Shown here one piece after another: positions 7,941 to 12,043 of a stretch of 12,043 bases of DNA. The position numbers and the translations under genes are program-made. How positions within the stretch are numbered: the first letter of the stretch is position 1; each line of letters opens with the position of its first letter. A model generated the notes under the pieces. The model made no database searches, was not told the origin of the DNA, and saw only the letters and a program-made list of their open reading frames with translations. The DNA comes from Anaerolineae bacterium (GTDB taxonomy: Bacteria; Chloroflexota; Anaerolineae; Promineifilales; Promineifilaceae), in the NCBI GenBank assembly GCA_028277515.1, contig JANQGC010000266.1, positions 1 to 12,043 on the forward strand. The letters run 5' to 3'.

Positions 7941-7998
7941 GGTGAGATGGCGCGGTGGGCAAGTTATGGCCACCACCATCATGCCGCGCCATCCCACC
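7941..7998. repeat. 15-bp inverted repeat downstream of the shikimate-dehydrogenase-like gene
   Basis: GGTGAGATGGCGCGG (7941-7955) and CCGCGCCATCCCACC (7984-7998) are inverted repeats matching at 14 of 15 positions, with a 28-nt loop. It lies about 80 bp past the stop codon of the upstream gene. No T-run follows on the minus strand, so it is not a standard intrinsic terminator, but it could stabilise the transcript end. Confidence 0.45.
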
Positions 7999-8075
7999 CC
8001 TACCAAACCGAACTATTCGGATTTACACGATTTATAACCGCACCCAACCAGGCTCCCTCAAACGCTGACGGGCCG

Positions 8076-9029
8076 TCACTTTCTTATTGTCGAAGCTGCC
8101 TTGTCCAACCGATCAAACAGCTCAGGTGTGATTTCAAAATTCAGCACCTGGGCGACGACCTGGCTCCAGCCATGCACGAAATAAACCCAGCCGTCTTCCA
8201 CGGTCAATTCACGTGATTCGACCTGGCGCAAAGCCTGGTGCATAAAATCCAGTTCGCCGCGATAGTTAAATTCCCAGGCGATACCCTTTGTTGGAAAAAG
8301 CCCATCATCGGTGATCGGCGATCCGGGATGATCTTTGCCCATACCGGTCGCGTTAATCACCATACTGCCCTGCGGCAGTTGTTCCATAATCGAATCATTC
8401 ACCCTGGGGTCGCTGTTGCAAATGTATTCGACGTCAATATCGGTTGCCAATCCTTGCACCATCTCAGCCATGTGGTCCAGGCGTGGCTGGCTGCGGTTGA
8501 TGCAGATGAACTTATCTGGCCGGTCGCCTTTGTCTTCCTTATTGATCAGGTGCAGCAGGGTAGCCACGGCCGATCCGCCCGCTCCCAGGCACATGACATG
8601 TCCCCCGGTGCGGCCGAAATAATCCTCACCGACAATACGATCCATGCTCAAGCCGGCCGTAATCGGATCCTTGGCATGCCCTTCCAGGTTTCCATCCCGC
8701 TTGGAAATACTGGAAATCTCGCCGGTGATTTGCGCATACGGATCAAAATAGTCGAACATATCCTTTGCGGCGTTATACAGATCGATCTTATGCGTGGTCA
8801 CCAGCGCGCCCAGAGACAGCGGATCACACTTAATCTGAGCCACCGCCTGGCGATAAGCGGTGGGTTCATCATGGATTTTGCAATCCACTCCTTCCAGGAC
8901 CACCTCCGGCCGTCCCAGCACATCCATCCACAAAGGGAATACCTTATTGATCGAGGAACTGCCCGTTGTCACACCAATGAAATACATGGTGGGCTGCTCT
9001 TTGGTTGCTATATTGTATTTGTTCTCCAT
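8076..9029 (-). CDS. Divergent shikimate/quinate dehydrogenase-family oxidoreductase
   Basis: NAD(P)-dependent oxidoreductase of 317 residues with the AroE fold; substrate unknown. The N-terminal substrate domain keeps equivalents of the catalytic Lys (VTTHK, K81) and Asp (HAKDPITAG, D121). The usual HSLSP substrate signature is replaced by TTGSSSINKVF (21-31). The nucleotide domain has GAGGSA (149-154) and NRSQPR (178-183), the latter resembling the NADP 2'-phosphate-binding NRT..R motif of AroE. INATGMG follows near residue 240. The C-terminus has VHGWSQV in place of the usual MLV.QA segment. A strong AAGGAG (9036-9041) 6 nt upstream supports the start. The protein is longer than typical AroE (about 270-290). 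It is last in a sugar-type catabolic gene run, so a catabolic polyol or cyclitol role is more likely than aromatic biosynthesis (inference). Confidence 0.8.
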   Translation of the reverse strand: MENKYNIATKEQPTMYFIGVTTGSSSINKVFPLWMDVLGRPEVVLEGVDCKIHDEPTAYRQAVAQIKCDPLSLGALVTTHKIDLYNAAKDMFDYFDPYAQITGEISSISKRDGNLEGHAKDPITAGLSMDRIVGEDYFGRTGGHVMCLGAGGSAVATLLHLINKEDKGDRPDKFICINRSQPRLDHMAEMVQGLATDIDVEYICNSDPRVNDSIMEQLPQGSMVINATGMGKDHPGSPITDDGLFPTKGIAWEFNYRGELDFMHQALRQVESRELTVEDGWVYFVHGWSQVVAQVLNFEITPELFDRLDKAASTIRK

Positions 9030-9035
9030 TTTATA

Positions 9036-9041
9036 CTCCTT
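9036..9041 (-). promoter_or_regulatory. Strong ribosome-binding site AAGGAG
   Basis: AAGGAG lies 6 nt before the ATG at 9029. It supports that start over the internal Met at residue 15, which directly precedes the conserved IGV strand. Confidence 0.6.
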
Positions 9042-9044
9042 AAT

Positions 9045-9080
9045 GAGTGGCGAGTCAGCGAGTGGCGAGTTTGCGAGTTG
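9045..9080. repeat. 15-bp tandem repeat, about 2.4 copies
   Basis: GAGTGGCGAGTCAGC (9045-9059) is followed by GAGTGGCGAGTTTGC (9060-9074) and a partial GAGTTG (9075-9080). It sits in the leader of the shikimate-dehydrogenase-like gene, just upstream of its ribosome site. The related GAGTAGCGAG appears on the minus strand at the end of the alcohol dehydrogenase gene (about 11758-11767). Confidence 0.6.
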
Positions 9081-9091
9081 TTAATTCTCTT

Positions 9092-9140
9092 TCTCAATCC
9101 CTATCTCTATCTCAAATCAAGATAGAGATAGGGATTGAGA
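9092..9140. repeat. Perfect 21-bp inverted repeat (hairpin) between genes
   Basis: A pyrimidine-rich arm (9092-9112, beginning TCTCAATCCCTATC) and its exact complement (9120-9140) enclose a 7-nt loop, CAAATCA. It lies between the hydroxyacid dehydrogenase stop codon and the next gene's start. There is no adjacent T-run on the minus strand. Bases 9125-9146 are identical to 11729-11750, so this is a dispersed repeat. Confidence 0.75.
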
Positions 9141-9177
9141 TTGAGATGGGGATCATTTACTCCCCTTAACAAACTTC

Positions 9178-10149
9178 TTACACCACCCGATTAATTGCCT
9201 CTTCTCCCCGCAAAACCGCCAGGCAATTCTCCAGCGCCATCCAGCCCATGCCGTTTGTCGCGCCGTCCGTGTGGGCACCCATGTGCGGCGTGGGGATGAC
9301 CTGCGGCAGGGACAGCAGCGGGTTGTTCGCTCCCGGCGGTTCTTGTTCAAAGGCATCCAGGGCCGCCCCGGCCAGGTAGCCCGAACTCAGCGCATCATAG
9401 AGGGCAGCTTCGTCAATCAGCTCGCCACGCGAGGTATTAATTAAAAATGATCCTTTTTTCATCTTGCCCAAAAAGTGAACATCAACCAGGTGGCGCGTCT
9501 GCGGCAAGACGGGCAGGTGCAGGGAAACAATATGTGAGACTGCTAAAAGCTCATCCAAAGCAACCAGCCGCACGCCATAATGGTCGGCGAAGGCCTGGTC
9601 CGGCCGCACCTCATAAGCCAACAGCCGACAGGAAAATCCGTTCAGCCGCCTGGCCACTTCCTGGCCGATGGCGCCTAAGCCGATCAGTCCCACGGTTTTG
9701 CCATCCAGGGAGAGGCCGCGCATACGCGGCCAACCACCGGCCCGCGTCTCCGCGCCGGCTTGAAAAATCGGCCGCAACAAATTGAGGATCAGGCCGACCG
9801 TCAATTCAGCCACGGAGACGGCATTCGCGCCCGGGGTATTGGTCACGACAATGCCCAGTTCCCACGCCGCATCCAGGTCTACACGGTCGGTGCCCACCCC
9901 GTAGCGGGCCACCACCTGCAGTTGGTCGGCCGCGCGCAGAGCGGGACCGTCAATAACATCCAGGCCGGCGATATACCCATCCACACCCGGCAGCATCTGC
10001 TGCAGGGTTGGCGAGGACAATGGCTTGCCTGATTCGTTATAGCTCACCCGCCCCACCTGCGATTCCAACTCTTCAATCAGCCGCGGATCATAGCGGCCGT
10101 AGGAAGTAGACGTCACTAGAACATGACAATCTTGCAATGCTTTTTTCAT
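9178..10149 (-). CDS. D-2-hydroxyacid dehydrogenase (phosphoglycerate dehydrogenase-like)
   Basis: NAD-dependent dehydrogenase of 323 residues that interconverts a D-2-hydroxy acid and a 2-oxo acid. The Rossmann motif is GLGAIG (157-162). An acidic residue at the end of the second strand (AYEVRP, E180) suggests NAD over NADP. The catalytic triad is complete: Arg in NTSRGELID (R241), Glu in FEQEPP (E270) and His in TPHMGAH (H289). It has no C-terminal ACT domain, unlike long SerA, so a catabolic role is more likely than serine biosynthesis. Its start overlaps the cupin gene's stop (ATGA), implying coupled translation. In this context it probably handles a sugar-derived acid; glyoxylate/hydroxypyruvate reductase activity is an alternative. 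Confidence 0.88.
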   Translation of the reverse strand: MKKALQDCHVLVTSTSYGRYDPRLIEELESQVGRVSYNESGKPLSSPTLQQMLPGVDGYIAGLDVIDGPALRAADQLQVVARYGVGTDRVDLDAAWELGIVVTNTPGANAVSVAELTVGLILNLLRPIFQAGAETRAGGWPRMRGLSLDGKTVGLIGLGAIGQEVARRLNGFSCRLLAYEVRPDQAFADHYGVRLVALDELLAVSHIVSLHLPVLPQTRHLVDVHFLGKMKKGSFLINTSRGELIDEAALYDALSSGYLAGAALDAFEQEPPGANNPLLSLPQVIPTPHMGAHTDGATNGMGWMALENCLAVLRGEEAINRVV

Positions 10150-10730
10150 TGGTCACCCGGCGCGCGCCAACGCGGATTGTCGATGATCGCCGGACGGCCG
10201 TCCTCTTCCAGCACCAGCTTGCGAAAACCCTGCTCTTCAATCGTGCCATAATCATGACCGGCATTGCCGGGGTAAACGAAGAACGTCACCAGGTCTTCCT
10301 TGTCGCCCGTGTTCACCGAGCGATGCGCCCAACGCGGCGGCACATAAAGCGCGCCGCCGGGGCGAAATGGTTCGACCGCCCAATCCCCTTCCGGCGTCTC
10401 CATGACCATAAAGCCCTGTCCCTTGAGGCAGTAATACACCTCGCCCGTCTCCAAAACGGTGTGGAAGTGCCCCTTGGTCATGTAATATTCGTCTCCCACC
10501 TTGCCCGGATGCAAGATAGAGAGACCATGCAGCAGTTCCCCTGCGATATGGGGTCGCTGCAACTCATACACTTCGTAAAGCAGCGCATCTTCCCCGGCCA
10601 GCATATGCTCAAAAGCATCGCTATCCAGGTACTGCCCTTCCATAGCGCTCAAATAGCGCTTGATGTGATTATCAAACTTCGTGGGGATGCCATCGGCATC
10701 AATATCAAATGTAAATGGCATGTCTTTCAT
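10146..10730 (-). CDS. Cupin-type glucose-6-phosphate isomerase family protein
   Basis: Single-domain cupin isomerase (194 residues) of the archaeal-type phosphoglucose isomerase family. Known members interconvert aldose and ketose phosphates using a bound metal. The cupin core (about 70-160) carries TKGHFHTVLETGEVYYCLKG and VPPRWAHRSVN, giving metal ligands H88, H90, E97 and H136. As far as I recall, these are the same residue numbers as in the Pyrococcus furiosus enzyme. The ATG at 10730 has AAGGA about 7 nt upstream, next to the preceding gene's stop codon (12-nt gap), so the genes are cotranscribed. Its place between a hydrolase and a dehydrogenase suggests a dedicated sugar isomerase and not housekeeping glycolysis (inference). 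Confidence 0.88.
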   Translation of the reverse strand: MKDMPFTFDIDADGIPTKFDNHIKRYLSAMEGQYLDSDAFEHMLAGEDALLYEVYELQRPHIAGELLHGLSILHPGKVGDEYYMTKGHFHTVLETGEVYYCLKGQGFMVMETPEGDWAVEPFRPGGALYVPPRWAHRSVNTGDKEDLVTFFVYPGNAGHDYGTIEEQGFRKLVLEEDGRPAIIDNPRWRAPGDQ

Positions 10731-10742
10731 GATATTTCCTTG

Positions 10743-11684
10743 TTATGTTGAAGGGACAATGGCCAGACGGCGGGCAATGTTGCCGCCCATGAGCTGCCTC
10801 ACCACGTCCGCTTCAAAATTTAATGATTTCAACTTTGATCTCATTTGCTCGAAATTGGCGACCAGTCCCGGTCCACCCCCAAGATGCTGCCACATATTGG
10901 TCAGGGCCATATCCGTCGCCAGAGCTACACGATGACCTAACCCTGCGGCGGCCATTTTCTCTAGTAGAGGCCAGGCGTGGCGTTCCGGATCATATTTCGG
11001 CCGCACAAAAGTATCATATTCCAACAACACCCCGGCCTGGGCCAGTTCACGATGCAGGCCAAAGTCAGGTCGCTTATCCACGTGGCAAAAGACCAGGCGC
11101 TCCGGGTCAACCCCGTGCTCCAGGAAAAATTGCAAAAAGTCTTCAACGCCGGTCCCTTTTTCCGTATGCATCTCAATGGCCAGCCCGGAAATGCGGCAGG
11201 CGGCGGCGATGGCCTGGAACAAGTGCTGTGGGGAAGCATCCAGGCCGGCTTCAGCAGCGATCTTGAAAAATCCGGGAAAAACCGGATCGTCATCTTCCTG
11301 CGTCTCCAGCAAACCCAGCTGCACTTCATTCATGAAAAATGCGAAGGCATCTCCGGCGGAATGCTGCCAGATCGGCGCATTTTCAGGGTAATAACAGCGT
11401 AGGTGAAATCCGCTGCAAGCGACAATGTGTACGCCGCTTTGCTCCGAAATTTGGCGCAGCCGCCGGCCGTTGCGGCCGACACCTCCCGGCTGACAGTCGA
11501 CAATGGTTCCGCCACCGACTCTCTTAAAATCCTGTAGTTCGGCCGTCATCGCCTCCATATCATCAAGGATCAACCCATCCAGATGCGCGCCGGGAACCGG
11601 TTCGATCCACACATGGCTGTGCGCATCGACGAGACCCAATTGATCGGCGGGAACACGGCCGTTGACGGTGGTTACCATTTCCAT
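10743..11684 (-). CDS. Phosphotriesterase-family metal-dependent hydrolase, probable lactonase
   Basis: TIM-barrel amidohydrolase-superfamily enzyme (313 residues) related to phosphotriesterase. All binuclear-metal ligands can be assigned: HSH (H22, H24) in VDAHSHVW, the bridging carbamylated Lys in FFKIAAEAG (K141), His in EMHTEKG (H173), His in FCHVDKRPD (H201) and Asp in LATDMA (D258). The strand-2 motif GGGTIVDCQPGGVGRN is typical of the family. Characterised relatives in sugar operons hydrolyse sugar or phosphosugar lactones, so a lactonase is the best guess. True organophosphate hydrolysis is unlikely. The ATG at 11684 lies just downstream of a hairpin that includes the only SD-like sequence. 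It is the first gene of a tight three-gene core with the isomerase and hydroxyacid dehydrogenase. Confidence 0.85.
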   Translation of the reverse strand: MEMVTTVNGRVPADQLGLVDAHSHVWIEPVPGAHLDGLILDDMEAMTAELQDFKRVGGGTIVDCQPGGVGRNGRRLRQISEQSGVHIVACSGFHLRCYYPENAPIWQHSAGDAFAFFMNEVQLGLLETQEDDDPVFPGFFKIAAEAGLDASPQHLFQAIAAACRISGLAIEMHTEKGTGVEDFLQFFLEHGVDPERLVFCHVDKRPDFGLHRELAQAGVLLEYDTFVRPKYDPERHAWPLLEKMAAAGLGHRVALATDMALTNMWQHLGGGPGLVANFEQMRSKLKSLNFEADVVRQLMGGNIARRLAIVPST

Positions 11685-11688
11685 CTTT

Positions 11689-11739
11689 ATCCCAATCTCT
11701 TTCTCTATCTCAATCCGGTATAGAGAAAGAGATAGGGAT
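11689..11739. repeat. 20-bp inverted repeat (19/20) at the hydrolase start region
   Basis: The arms are 11689-11708 and 11720-11739, with one mismatch and an 11-nt loop. In minus-strand RNA the 3' arm ends in UUGGGAU, the only SD-like sequence, four bases before the AUG of the phosphotriesterase-family gene. Bases 11729-11750 duplicate 9125-9146 exactly. It could limit translation of the downstream gene or simply be a dispersed repeat. Confidence 0.7.
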
Positions 11740-11762
11740 TGAGATTGAGAATAAAACGCTCG

Positions 11763-12043
11763 CTACTCAATCGCCACACGCAAGTTCCTACCATCGGCCG
11801 CGGCAGCAAACGCGGCATTGGCCTTAGCCAGCGGGAACCGCGCCGTGACCAGTGGGGCCAGATCCAGCCGGCCGGAGTTGACAATTTCAGCCGCCCGCAA
11901 ACAATCATAAGTGCTGCAAGCCGTCGTGCCGGTCACTACCAACTCTTTGTAATGCACCGTATTGGCATTAAAGCGAATCCAGGGATCTTGTTTGGGCAGA
12001 CCGCCAAAGAAATTGATGCGCCCGCCAATCGCCGCCAGGTCCA
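11763..12043 (-). CDS. Zinc-dependent alcohol/polyol dehydrogenase, C-terminal part
   Basis: The last 93 residues of a medium-chain dehydrogenase of the sorbitol/threonine dehydrogenase group; the gene continues beyond the window. Visible segments are GGRINFFGGLPK (end of the nucleotide-binding domain), NANTVHYKELVVTGTT and the C-terminal SGRLDLAPLVTARFPL ... DGRNLRVAIE typical of the family. The catalytic zinc and NAD motifs lie outside the window and cannot be checked. Reading is open to the window edge, so the in-frame GTG at 11957 is an internal Val codon. It is the most upstream gene seen in the putative catabolic run, about 78 nt before the phosphotriesterase-family gene. It probably oxidises a secondary hydroxyl of a sugar, polyol or cyclitol. 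Confidence 0.85.
   Translation of the reverse strand, partial: DLAAIGGRINFFGGLPKQDPWIRFNANTVHYKELVVTGTTACSTYDCLRAAEIVNSGRLDLAPLVTARFPLAKANAAFAAAADGRNLRVAIE

Larger units (their letters stand above)
7408..8075. other. 668-bp gene-free region upstream of pdhA
   Basis: I find no credible gene here. The largest minus-strand reading (7530-7712, GTG start, 60 codons) has no ribosome site or recognisable motif and runs into the palindrome array. The pdhA-proximal half is AT-rich; the half next to the shikimate-dehydrogenase-like gene is GC-rich. It contains the 47-bp palindrome array, a TATAAT-like sequence (7739-7744), a repeat-like sequence (7837-7860) and an inverted repeat (7941-7998). The PDH promoter should lie here, as the upstream gene ends at 8076 and the two units look unrelated. 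Confidence 0.6.

Noticed and set aside
8238..9125. 295-codon plus-strand reading opposite the AroE-like gene
   Set aside because: Antisense shadow; the minus-strand protein has clear family motifs and a strong ribosome site.
9092..9140. Intrinsic terminator of the hydroxyacid dehydrogenase gene
   Set aside because: The stem is perfect but no T-run follows on the minus strand, and the same sequence recurs at 11729-11750 as a dispersed repeat.
9178..10149. Serine-biosynthetic SerA
   Set aside because: No ACT or allosteric domain, and the gene is coupled to a sugar isomerase, so a broad D-2-hydroxyacid dehydrogenase call is safer.
10743..11684. Organophosphate-degrading phosphotriesterase or TatD-type nuclease
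   Set aside because: The sugar-type neighbours favour a lactonase, and the carbamylated-Lys-type site fits the phosphotriesterase family better than TatD.

Overview
All recognisable genes lie on the minus strand, so the window reads from high to low coordinates. The likely source is a Chloroflexota bacterium (Anaerolineae, Caldilineae or Ardenticatenia-like). This is inferred from moderate-to-high GC, a giant secreted FG-GAP/CARDB-like protein ending in a VYSPLVP-type tail, a PDH complex in E1alpha-E1beta-E2 order, and intergenic spaces filled with short palindromes and low-complexity hairpins. There is no rRNA or marker gene, so the assignment is tentative.

Region A (about 8076-12043) is a probable catabolic operon for a sugar, sugar acid or cyclitol. 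In transcription order it holds the C-terminal 93 residues of a zinc-type alcohol/polyol dehydrogenase (running off the window end), a phosphotriesterase-family metal hydrolase (probably a lactonase), a cupin-type phosphoglucose isomerase homologue, a D-2-hydroxyacid dehydrogenase, and a divergent shikimate-dehydrogenase-family protein. The middle three genes are tightly coupled (12-nt gap, then an ATGA overlap). Hairpins made of purine/pyrimidine-rich arms separate the first and last genes from this core. The set of enzymes matches no textbook pathway I can name. The simplest reading is oxidation, ring or lactone opening, isomerisation and further oxidation of a polyhydroxylated substrate.

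Region B (7408-8075) has no credible gene. It holds an exact 47-bp-period array of three AAGTGACWGTCACTT-type palindromes upstream of the PDH operon, a -10-like TATAAT, a 15-bp inverted repeat, and a short sequence resembling dispersed repeats.

Region C (4198-7407) is a compact pyruvate dehydrogenase operon, pdhA-pdhB-pdhC (E1alpha, E1beta, E2), with a 1-nt gap and a 1-nt stop/start overlap. No E3 gene is visible. It ends at a complex palindromic element (4051-4194) whose internal stem is followed by seven U residues, so it probably also acts as the operon's terminator.

Region D (21-3917) encodes a secreted protein of about 1298 residues. It has a signal peptide, FG-GAP/VCBS-like calcium-loop repeats, a Ser/Thr-rich central module of unknown type, and two C-terminal CARDB/Ig-like segments. 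The most interesting items are the region A gene set, the central module of the secreted protein, and the two palindrome families that share a GTGnCnGnCAC core.
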